Source of the DNA: an uncultured Prevotellaceae bacterium
GTDB taxonomy: Bacteria; Bacteroidota; Bacteroidia; Bacteroidales; Muribaculaceae
Direction of reading: 5' to 3'
Assembly (NCBI GenBank): GCA_900317325.1
Contig: ONGE01000008.1
Coordinates: 62,001-126,000 of the forward strand
Length of the DNA stretch: 64,000 bases
The position numbers and the translations under genes are program-made. A model generated the notes under the pieces. It worked only from the letters and a program-made list of their open reading frames with translations, was not told where the DNA came from and ran no database searches. Each line of letters opens with the position of its first letter. The first letter of the stretch is position 1. Below, one piece after another: positions 52,089-59,913 of this stretch.

Positions 52089-53983
52089 TAGATTTCCTCC
52101 TCCATCATGATGTTTTTAACTCCGTCAACAATCTCCTGAACCAGGAACGGCTGTCCCTGCACCTTTCCGTCAACAATCTCCTGAACCAGGAACGGCTGTC
52201 CCTGCACCTTGTTAATATGGCAAATGTTCAGGTTAGGAATCTTACTCTGCAGGTAGCTGGCCAGTTGACCGGTGTTCAGCTCGGCCACGATGACCGTCTT
52301 GAAGCGGCTCAACAGCTCGGCAGTGTTCTTGGGCAACGGATTGATGTAACGAATGTGAGTCATCGCAATCCTGAATCCGTCCTCGTTCAAGCGATTGACG
52401 GCATCGAGGATGTGGCCATAAGTACTACCCCAACCCAGAATGATGGTATCGGCACCGGCGTCACCCTTGAGTTTGAGTTCAGGAATGTCATTGGCCACGT
52501 TGGCAATCTTCATGCGACGGGTCTCAACCATGTGGGCATGGTTGATAGGATCGTTGCTGAGCACGCCCAGGTTGTAGTCCTTCTCCAGACCGCCGACAAC
52601 GTGCTCGAGTCCAGGCGTACCAGGGATAGCCCAGTAGCGGATGCCCAGAGCGTTGCGCATGAACGGGGTCCAAGTGGCTTTCAATGCCTCAGGAACATAG
52701 TTGGGCTTGATAACGGGATACTCGCCCTCCTCGGGGATGCGCCATGCCGACGAACCGTTGGCGATGAAGGCATCGGTGAGCAGGATGACAGGCGTCATGT
52801 GCTCGATGGCGATACGGGCTGCCTGGAAGGCCATCTTGAAGCAGTCGGTGGGTGATGCTGCAGCGAGAACGACCAGCGGGCTCTCACCGCTGCGGCCGTA
52901 AAGTGCCTGCTGCAAGTCGGTCTGCTCGGTCTTGGTGGGAAGACCCGTCGAGGGACCGCCACGCTGCACGTCCACGAGCACGAGGGGCAACTCGGCCATG
53001 ACGGCAAGACCCAGGGCTTCGCTCTTCAGGGCCAAACCGGGGCCCGAAGTCGTTGTCACAGCCAGATGACCCGCAAAAGCGGCGCCGATGGCTGAGCAGA
53101 TACCGCCAATTTCATCCTCCATCTGGATAGCTTTCACGCCCAAGTCGCGGCGCTTTGCCAGCTCATGCAGGATGTCGGTGGCGGGAGTAATGGGATAGGA
53201 CCCCAGGAACAAGGGACGTCCGCTCATCTCCGAAGCCTTGATCAGGCCCCAAGCGGTCGCCTTGTTTCCGCTGACGTCGGTATAGGTGCCAGGTCGCACC
53301 TCATCGCTCTGGATGCGGTAGGTCGAAACCGTAGCATGAATATTGTGACCGTAGTTGTAACCGCCCTTGATGACAAGTTCGTTGGCGGCATATACTTCAG
53401 GCTTCTCGGCAAACTTGGCTTTGAGGAACTTCAACGGAGCCTCCATGGGGCGGTTGAAAAGCCAGCACACAAGTCCCAACGCAAACATGTTGCGGCACTT
53501 GAGCTGAGCCTTCAGATCCATGCCCGTGTCCTTGAGCGCCTCCTTGACCATGGTGGTGATAGGAGCCTCGATGACCTGAGCCTTGAGGTTCAATTCCTCG
53601 TAGGGCTCGTTGGTCGTGTAGAGCGCCTTGTCGAGGCCAGCCTGGGTGAAAGTGTCGATGTCGACGATTGCGGCACCGCCCTTGCGCAGGAATTGTGCAT
53701 TCACCTTGAGGGCTGCCGGATTCATGGCCACCAACACGTCGCACTCGTCGCCCGGGGTGTGAACACCATGGCCGATGTGAACCTGGAAACCAGAGACACC
53801 GCCCAGTGAGCCTTGCGGAGCTCGCACCTCGGCGGGATAATCGGGGAAAGTGGAAATGCGGTCACCAAGTCCCGCACTCACGTTAGAGAAAATGTTGCCA
53901 GCCAACTGCATACCATCGCCGCTGTCGCCCGAAAAGCGCACAACGATGCTCTGACGGAACTGGACTTTTGCTTTTTCTGCCAT
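52088..53983 (-). CDS. korA: 2-oxoacid:ferredoxin oxidoreductase, alpha subunit (KorA-like)
   Basis: Fused gamma-alpha subunit of about 631 residues. The start is set at 53983 (MAEKAKVQFRQSIVVRFSG) because the longer frame reads into the promoter. The N-terminal gamma domain (about 10-190) has RFSGDSGDGMQLAGN. The alpha domain (about 220-600) has YPITPATDILHELAKR, QMEDEIGGICSAIGAAFAG and TTTSGPGLALKSEALG. The protein ends oddly: a perfect 45-bp tandem duplication near the 3' end repeats the 15-residue unit KVQGQPFLVQEIVDG twice, before VKNIMMEEEI. The family normally has a single copy, so this tail is 15 residues too long. korB follows with a one-base overlap. Confidence 0.93.
   Translation of the reverse strand: MAEKAKVQFRQSIVVRFSGDSGDGMQLAGNIFSNVSAGLGDRISTFPDYPAEVRAPQGSLGGVSGFQVHIGHGVHTPGDECDVLVAMNPAALKVNAQFLRKGGAAIVDIDTFTQAGLDKALYTTNEPYEELNLKAQVIEAPITTMVKEALKDTGMDLKAQLKCRNMFALGLVCWLFNRPMEAPLKFLKAKFAEKPEVYAANELVIKGGYNYGHNIHATVSTYRIQSDEVRPGTYTDVSGNKATAWGLIKASEMSGRPLFLGSYPITPATDILHELAKRRDLGVKAIQMEDEIGGICSAIGAAFAGHLAVTTTSGPGLALKSEALGLAVMAELPLVLVDVQRGGPSTGLPTKTEQTDLQQALYGRSGESPLVVLAAASPTDCFKMAFQAARIAIEHMTPVILLTDAFIANGSSAWRIPEEGEYPVIKPNYVPEALKATWTPFMRNALGIRYWAIPGTPGLEHVVGGLEKDYNLGVLSNDPINHAHMVETRRMKIANVANDIPELKLKGDAGADTIILGWGSTYGHILDAVNRLNEDGFRIAMTHIRYINPLPKNTAELLSRFKTVIVAELNTGQLASYLQSKIPNLNICHINKVQGQPFLVQEIVDGKVQGQPFLVQEIVDGVKNIMMEEEI
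52121..52210 (-). repeat. Perfect 45-bp in-frame tandem duplication in korA
   Basis: The 45-base units at 52121-52165 and 52166-52210 are identical. They encode the same 15 residues twice near the KorA C-terminus. Confidence 0.96.
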
Positions 53984-54039
53984 TTTACTGAAAATAATGA
54001 AACAGTTCTTGTTTGAATTACGCCTTTTTAAAAACGCTG

Positions 54040-54047
54040 CAAAATTA
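54040..54047 (-). promoter_or_regulatory. Putative -7 box for korAB
   Basis: TAATTTTG on the minus strand, about 57 bases before the korA start, matches TAnnTTTG. No clear -33 element. Confidence 0.5.
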
Positions 54048-54216
54048 CAACTATTTTCCCGACATTGACCGATTCTGTGAATAATTTTACAAAAAATCAC
54101 CCGTTGAAATCCTTATCTTGAGCGTTACAGGTCTGATATCGGCTTTTTTGTCCACGTCAAGCTTCACAAAAATGAACAAAAAAAAAGTAAACCTGACAAA
54201 TAATTTCTTTGTTCGC

Positions 54217-54247
54217 TTGTAAAATAAAAATAACTTTTCTACCTTTG
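54217..54247 (+). promoter_or_regulatory. Promoter of the large secreted protein gene
   Basis: TTG at 54217-54219 and TACCTTTG at 54240-54247 are 20 bases apart. The leader to the start is about 100 bases. Confidence 0.68.
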
Positions 54248-54356
54248 CAATAACTATTGCAACACCTTAACGGTGTTGACTGATAAAGGGTTTGAATTTG
54301 AATAAATCAGATAACTATTTTTCATTTAGTATTGTTTAACAAATTAATTCATTTCT

Positions 54357-57300
54357 ATGAAAAAAGTCTTTACTTTTCTGACAATGATGGTCATGCTGTC
54401 TTTCACATCTCAGGCAGCTTACTATCTGGTCGGTAATCCACCTTTCGGCAACGGATGGAATCCCGCCGACGGTGTTCTGCTTACCGACGAGGACGGAAAC
54501 GGCGAGTTCACATTCCAGGGCACCATCAATGGTGCTATCTGGTTTGTGATGGCCGATGGTCTGGCCGAAGCAAACGACTGGACCACGTTCAACAACACTA
54601 TGCGCATCGGTCCCACAGGCGGTGATGAGACCATTACTGCCGGCGAATGGGTTACCACCCAGAAGTCGGGCGGCGACCATGGTGCTTACAAGTTCACGGG
54701 TTCTGGTGAAGTATACACCATTACCTTCATCCCCGCGATCTCGAAATTCATGATCAGCGGTAAAGTTGATGAGGTCCCCATCACCTCTTACACTGTTGCA
54801 GGCGCACCCGCTTCGGTATTTGGCTCGGAGTGGGATCCCGCTAACACCGATAACGACATGATGAGGGAGGCCAATGGCATTTTCAAACTCCAGAAACACA
54901 ATTGCGAACTGGCAGAGGGCACAGAATTGGCTTTCAAGGTTGCAGCCAACCATAGCTGGGACGAGGCTTGGCCCAATGACAACTTCGTTGTTACCATTCC
55001 TGAGAGTGCCGCCTATGACATCACCATCACCTTTGATTCAGTAACCGCCATGGTAGACTGCGCGTTGTTGAAGAAGGGATCGATTGACCCGCCTGTTGAC
55101 CCCCGCACCGGAGATTTGTTCATTTTGGGCGAAGTTAACGGCAACGCATGGGATCCCAGCGTAGGTGTCAAGATGGAAACTGAAGATCAAAACATCTTTA
55201 CGGCCAGCATCACTACTAATGGTGAGAGCATGGACGAGAATGGCGTCGGCTACAGCTACTTCTCGTTCACAACCAAACTCTCCGATAACAGCGGTGATTG
55301 GGACGGCATCCATGATTACCGCTTTGGCTCAGGAAATGATGGTTTGACTATCACTCCGGATCTTATGGGTCAAGAGTTGCCCATATATAGCTATAATACC
55401 GACAGCTTCAGAGTTCTCGCCGGCAACTATGAAATCACCATCAACCTCGATGAAAAGAAAATGGTCATCACAGGCGGCGAAGTTTCTCCCTATAAGTTTG
55501 AGAAGGTTTGGTCGGTTGACGACGTTACCTTCATGCCCACCAACGACGTTCGTCAGGGCTTCGGTATGAAGAGCAAGTTCTATGTGAACAACAAGGCTGA
55601 CCAGACCGTGCTGGTAATCGGCAAGAATGGCTTGACCAACACCACCTATCCCGGCGGCGCCAACTGCGGTATCACCCGCGACGAGGCCGGTAACCTGGTG
55701 ATCAGCAACGCTGCCTTCCCCGGCACTTGGGAAGAGGCCACCATCAAGGTCATCAACCCCGAGACCAACGAGATGAAAGAATATGCTGTTCCCGCCGAGT
55801 GCGGTATTGAGGGTCGTTGTGACTTCCTGGGCTTCGCTCAGGGTAACCTCATGGAGGACGGTGTTCTCTACCTGACCGGTGCCACCAACAGCGGTATTTC
55901 CATCATGACCATCGCCGGTGGCGAAGTAAGCACCGACGATTGCTATGTAGCTCCTTGCGACGGACTTACTCCCAGCACCTCGACTGTGATCAACTACTTC
56001 AAGGATCTGAACGATGAGGATGCTCTGCTGTATGTAACCCGCAACGCTGCTCCCGCCAAGGTCATGCTTAACGAGATGGAAGCCACCGCATTCACCCTGC
56101 CCAACAAGGGTGCTTGCAACGGTGCGTTTGCATTCGTTTGGGACGAGAAGGAATTTGTGGTATATCCCACCCTGCCCAACTACCAGAATGGTTTCGCTAT
56201 CGCCGAGGCTAATGCCGAGGAGCCCATTGTGGAAGTTGAATCGACTGTTGCTGCTAACGGCAATGGCTTCACCTCGAACTGGCTCAATGCCGAGGTTGAC
56301 GCCCTTGGTGTTACCATCTATCAGTACTATCCCGGCGGTCACTTGAGCGTTTATCGCCTGACCAAGAACGTGGCCGAGGTAACCGTTGCTCCCACCATCA
56401 CCTACGAGGTGACTGACGAGGGCGTTGTCATCACCGCTACCGGTGAAGGCGAGGTTCACCTGTACGTCAACGGTGAGGAAGTTGAGAATCCTTACACCTA
56501 TCCGTTCGGCGACGAGGAAGTTACCATCGTTGTCACTGCAACTGCACAGGGCGAGGGCAAGCAAGTCAGCGAGCCCGCTACGCTCGAGATCACTATCCCC
56601 GCTAAGCCCGCTGGCGAGAACGGCTACGTGATCGAGAAGGTTTGGGAGGTTACTGACCTCTCGTTCATGCCCACCAACGACGTTCGTCAGGGCTTCGGTA
56701 TGAACAGCAAGTTCTATGTGAACAACAAGGCCGACCAGACCGTTCTGGTTATCGGCAAGAACGGCTTGACCAACACCACCTATCCCGGCGGCGCCAACTG
56801 CGGTATCGCTCGCGACGAGGCCGGTAACCTGGTGATCAGCAACGCTGCCTTCCCCGGTGCATGGGAGGAGGCCACCATCAAGGTCATCAATCCTGAGACC
56901 AACGAGATGAAGGAATACGCTGTTCCCACCGAGTGCGGTATTGAAGGTCGCTGCGACTTCCTGGGCTTCGCTCAGGGTAACCTCATGGAGAACGGTATGC
57001 TCTTCCTGACCGGTGCAACTACCAACGGTGTTTCCATGTTCTCCATCGTTGATGGCGAAGTAAGCACCGACGACTGCTTTGCTGCTCCTTGTGACGGAGT
57101 GACTCCCACCACCTCGACCGTGATCAACTACTATAAGGATCTGGCCGGTGAGGATGCTCTCCTGTATGTAACCCGCAACGCTGCTCCTGCTAAGCTGGCT
57201 GTTGACGGTGACAGCTTCGTAGCCACCGCTCTGACTTTGCCCGGCAAGGGTGCTTGCAACGGTGCATTCCCGTTCGTTTGGGACGGTAAGGAACTGTTCG

Positions 57301-57671
57301 TTTATCCGCAGGAGCCCAACTATCAGGACGGCTTTGCTGTAGCTGAGGCTGGTGCCGAGGAGCCCATTGTAACTGTTCCCTCAAGCGTAACTGCCAATGC
57401 CAACGGTTTCCAGTGCAACTGGCTCAATGCCGAGGTTGACGAGGCTGGCGTGACCATCTATCAGTACTATCCCGGTAGCCACATGAGCGTATACCGCCTG
57501 ACCAAGAAGGGTGGTAATGTTGAGGAGCTCATCAACGACACTAACAAGGTTGTCGCTGGTGTTCGCTACTACAACATCATGGGCCAGGAGATGAAGGAGG
57601 CCAACGGTCTGACCATCGTTGTCACCACTTACACCGACGGCAGCCACAGCGCTGTTAAGGTGATCAAGTAA
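54357..57671 (+). CDS. Large secreted protein with duplicated propeller-like domain and sorting-type C-terminus
   Basis: A 1104-residue exported protein with a signal peptide (MKKVFTFLTMMVMLSFTSQA). The N-terminal 370 residues contain two or three SusE/F-like starch-binding-type modules (YYLVGNPPFGNGWNPADG and LFILGEVNGNAWDPSVG). Two long, nearly identical domains begin VWSVDDVTFMPTNDVRQGFG (about 380) and VWEVTDLSFMPTNDVRQGFG (about 758), separated by an Ig-like linker (about 680-750). The repeat unit of about 290 residues looks like a beta propeller. The end, RYYNIMGQEMKEANGL ... VKVIK, is the same sorting-type tail as in the tandem paralogs at 47-50 kb. It may be a surface glycan-binding protein; substrate unknown. 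A short hairpin follows the stop. Confidence 0.8.
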   Translation: MKKVFTFLTMMVMLSFTSQAAYYLVGNPPFGNGWNPADGVLLTDEDGNGEFTFQGTINGAIWFVMADGLAEANDWTTFNNTMRIGPTGGDETITAGEWVTTQKSGGDHGAYKFTGSGEVYTITFIPAISKFMISGKVDEVPITSYTVAGAPASVFGSEWDPANTDNDMMREANGIFKLQKHNCELAEGTELAFKVAANHSWDEAWPNDNFVVTIPESAAYDITITFDSVTAMVDCALLKKGSIDPPVDPRTGDLFILGEVNGNAWDPSVGVKMETEDQNIFTASITTNGESMDENGVGYSYFSFTTKLSDNSGDWDGIHDYRFGSGNDGLTITPDLMGQELPIYSYNTDSFRVLAGNYEITINLDEKKMVITGGEVSPYKFEKVWSVDDVTFMPTNDVRQGFGMKSKFYVNNKADQTVLVIGKNGLTNTTYPGGANCGITRDEAGNLVISNAAFPGTWEEATIKVINPETNEMKEYAVPAECGIEGRCDFLGFAQGNLMEDGVLYLTGATNSGISIMTIAGGEVSTDDCYVAPCDGLTPSTSTVINYFKDLNDEDALLYVTRNAAPAKVMLNEMEATAFTLPNKGACNGAFAFVWDEKEFVVYPTLPNYQNGFAIAEANAEEPIVEVESTVAANGNGFTSNWLNAEVDALGVTIYQYYPGGHLSVYRLTKNVAEVTVAPTITYEVTDEGVVITATGEGEVHLYVNGEEVENPYTYPFGDEEVTIVVTATAQGEGKQVSEPATLEITIPAKPAGENGYVIEKVWEVTDLSFMPTNDVRQGFGMNSKFYVNNKADQTVLVIGKNGLTNTTYPGGANCGIARDEAGNLVISNAAFPGAWEEATIKVINPETNEMKEYAVPTECGIEGRCDFLGFAQGNLMENGMLFLTGATTNGVSMFSIVDGEVSTDDCFAAPCDGVTPTTSTVINYYKDLAGEDALLYVTRNAAPAKLAVDGDSFVATALTLPGKGACNGAFPFVWDGKELFVYPQEPNYQDGFAVAEAGAEEPIVTVPSSVTANANGFQCNWLNAEVDEAGVTIYQYYPGSHMSVYRLTKKGGNVEELINDTNKVVAGVRYYNIMGQEMKEANGLTIVVTTYTDGSHSAVKVIK
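55494..56350 (+). repeat. Internal gene repeat, copy 1
   Basis: First of two highly similar units inside the large secreted protein gene, from FEKVWSV to about YPGGHLSVYRLTK. The two copies remain very similar in DNA, pointing to a recent duplication or gene conversion. Confidence 0.85.
56629..57508 (+). repeat. Internal gene repeat, copy 2
   Basis: Second unit, from IEKVWEV to about YPGSHMSVYRLTK, about 1135 bases after copy 1. Confidence 0.85.
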
Positions 57672-57695
57672 TTAGGCATTACGACATCAACAACA

Positions 57696-57734
57696 ATAGG
57701 AGCGACTCCGTCAAGGGGCCGCTCCTTATTTTTG
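57696..57734 (+). terminator. Terminator after the large secreted protein gene
   Basis: GGAGCG (57699-57704) and CGCTCC (57720-57725) form a short stem followed by TTATTTTTG. Confidence 0.65.
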
Positions 57735-57795
57735 CGCTTGTCGATACTTATTTAGGAGTTCGATTGGAATACTATCTATCAATCAATGCGTTAGC

Positions 57796-57968
57796 GATTC
57801 CCCCTCTAAGCTTAGAGGGGGAATCCTCCCCCGCCTGGGGGGAGGTGCCCGATAGGGCGGAGGAGGGGGAGAGGGCGGGGGCATTGGTGCTACGAGATAC
57901 ACAGGTTATAATGGTGCAACTTGCTCCTCCGGCGCTCCGCGCCACCTCCTCTAACTAAGGGGAGGAGC
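57796..57968. repeat. GC-rich composite palindromic element
   Basis: The intergenic region contains a perfect 30-bp palindrome (57796-57825, core CCCCTCTAAGCTTAGAGGGG), then CCTCCCCC facing GGGGGAGG. After about 80 bases, GCTCCTCC and GGAGGAGC arms (about 57922 to 57968) enclose a GC-rich loop. The composition is unlike the flanking genes. It looks like a non-autonomous or extragenic repetitive element; no open frame here resembles a protein. Confidence 0.7.
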
Positions 57969-58002
57969 TGAATATCAGCACTTTGTTTTCGTCAAAAGCA
58001 CG

Positions 58003-59913
58003 TTATTTGCGTGTTCGGTAGGTGTCGTCGTCAAGGTGCTCGATGAAGCCCTCGTCGACCAGGAACGAGAGCATCGATATCACCTCATCACGGGGGAACG
58101 AGAGTGTGTTGAGAAACTCCTCAAGACGACGAGGCCGCAAACCTGCCATATACAGGATGCCCTGCTGGACATCATCGAGGACGTGGTCACCGCGCTTACG
58201 GCGGTCGATGCACAGGTCGCAATGGCCGCAGTCATTGGCCGATTGCTCGCCGAAGTAGCCCAACAACATGCGCTCGCGACAGCCTGTGTCGCTGTAGGCA
58301 TAGTTGATGGTGGCCTCGACGCGGTCGGTCATTCGCTGCCGCAGGTCTTCATAGACGGCGCGCGGAATGAGGACATACTTGGGCTCCTCGCGGGAGGTCG
58401 TGTAAATAATATAAGGTGTACGCTTGCGCGGCACGTAATGGAGCACGTGCATGCGAGAAAGTTCGAGCAGAGAATTGTAGATGGTCTCTTGGTTCAGGCC
58501 GGTACGGAAAGCGATGACATCCTCGTTGATGAACACGTAATCGGCAAACAAGCCTGTATAGAGCCTGAGGATGGACTGCAGCACCTGATCGGCACCTGGT
58601 GTCACCGTGTTCAAGTCATAGAGCTGCTCCTTTCGGGCCAATATCATCACGCGGGACTGGGTCTCGATTTCCTCGACAAACTCGATATATCCTGCTTGGG
58701 TGAGAATCTTCAGGGCGTTGTGCGTCGGCAAGACAGGCAGGTCATAGGTGCGGCAGAAGAGGTTGAAATTAAAGTCATACATCCGCTGGAAGCCGTCACC
58801 CACACTCACATCAAGGAAATTGCCCACCAACTCATAGACACGACGGATGAAGTCCTTCTCGGGGAACGCCTCGGTGATGTGGCGCCGCAGGGTGCGCTGG
58901 TCGGTGTGTTTAACCAGCAATACGGCATAGGATCGGCCACCGTCGCGCCCTGCCCTGCCCGCTTCTTGATAATACTCCTCGAGCGAATTAGGGATATCGA
59001 CATGGACCACGAGCCTGACATCAGGCTTGTCAATGCCCATGCCGAAGGCATTGGTCGCCACCATCACACGACACTCGTCGCTGGTCCACTTGTTCTGCTT
59101 GTCCTCCTTGTCCTCGACATACAGGCCCGCATGGTAATAATCGGCATGAATGCCGGCACGGTTGAGTTCATCACTGATTTGCTTGGTGCGCTTGCGAGAC
59201 CGCACATACACGATGGCAGTGCCGGGCACCGAGCGCAGGATATGGATGAGCTCGGTGAGTTTCTCCTCGGTCTGGCGAACGACATAAGAGAGGTTGCTGC
59301 GCGCAAAGCTCATCGAGAACACATTGGGCTGCTTGAATTCGAGACAACGCTGGATGTCCTCGACAACGACAGGGGTCGCCGTGGCTGTCAGCGCCAGCAC
59401 CAGTGCACCGGGAAAGAACTTGCGTATCTGGGCAATTCTCAAGAATGACGGTCTGAAGTCATATCCCCACTGCGAGATGCAATGCGCCTCATCGACGACG
59501 ATGAGTTTGACAGGCATCTGGCGCAAGTGTTCGAGAAACGACTGAGACTGAAGGCGTTCGGGAGAGACATACAAGAACTTGCAGTTGCCGTAGAGGCATT
59601 TCTCGTAGGTTCGGTTCACCTCGGCTCGGGTAAGCCCGGCATAAAGGTAGGTGGCCTTGATGCGCAGTGAGCGCAACCGGTCCACCTGGTCCTTCATGAG
59701 CGAGATGATGGGCGTGACGACAAGGGCCATACCTTCGATGGCCATTGTGGGAACCTGAAAAGTGATGGATTTGCCTCCACCCGTGGGCATCAAGCCCAGT
59801 GTGTCGCGTCCGTCAAGAACCGACTCGATGATATCCTGCTGCAGCGGCCTGAAGGCGTCATAGCCCCAGTACTTCTTTAGGACATCAAGAATCGGCCTGA
59901 CCTGGTTCGGCAT
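58003..59913 (-). CDS. recQ: RecQ-family ATP-dependent DNA helicase
   Basis: 3'-5' DNA helicase acting in recombination repair. The 636-residue protein has Walker A LMPTGGGKS (42-49), the DEAH motif VVDEAHCISQWGYDFRP (about 134), and helicase motifs V and VI in ATNAFGMGIDKPDVR and EAGRAGRDGG. A zinc-type cysteine set near the C-terminus (CRERMLLGYFGE ... CGHCDLC, about 555-580) lies further along the chain than in E. coli RecQ, with the winged-helix region before it. Its start lies 29 bases inside the end of recJ, so the two genes overlap and are one transcript. Confidence 0.94.
   Translation of the reverse strand: MPNQVRPILDVLKKYWGYDAFRPLQQDIIESVLDGRDTLGLMPTGGGKSITFQVPTMAIEGMALVVTPIISLMKDQVDRLRSLRIKATYLYAGLTRAEVNRTYEKCLYGNCKFLYVSPERLQSQSFLEHLRQMPVKLIVVDEAHCISQWGYDFRPSFLRIAQIRKFFPGALVLALTATATPVVVEDIQRCLEFKQPNVFSMSFARSNLSYVVRQTEEKLTELIHILRSVPGTAIVYVRSRKRTKQISDELNRAGIHADYYHAGLYVEDKEDKQNKWTSDECRVMVATNAFGMGIDKPDVRLVVHVDIPNSLEEYYQEAGRAGRDGGRSYAVLLVKHTDQRTLRRHITEAFPEKDFIRRVYELVGNFLDVSVGDGFQRMYDFNFNLFCRTYDLPVLPTHNALKILTQAGYIEFVEEIETQSRVMILARKEQLYDLNTVTPGADQVLQSILRLYTGLFADYVFINEDVIAFRTGLNQETIYNSLLELSRMHVLHYVPRKRTPYIIYTTSREEPKYVLIPRAVYEDLRQRMTDRVEATINYAYSDTGCRERMLLGYFGEQSANDCGHCDLCIDRRKRGDHVLDDVQQGILYMAGLRPRRLEEFLNTLSFPRDEVISMLSFLVDEGFIEHLDDDTYRTRK

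Larger units (their letters stand above)
53984..54356. other. Intergenic region between korA and the large secreted protein gene
   Basis: 373 A/T-rich bases between divergent genes. It holds a minus-strand TAATTTTG box (54040-54047) for korA and the plus-strand promoter at 54217-54247. Nothing else was recognised. Confidence 0.6.

Noticed and set aside
50790-52091. Extension of paralog C as a real 723-residue protein
   Set aside because: From about 50790 the translation has no relation to the paralogs, and after 51057 it is the exact antisense of korB.
57764-57958. Short open frame within the GC-rich repeat
   Set aside because: It consists of the palindromic repeat itself.
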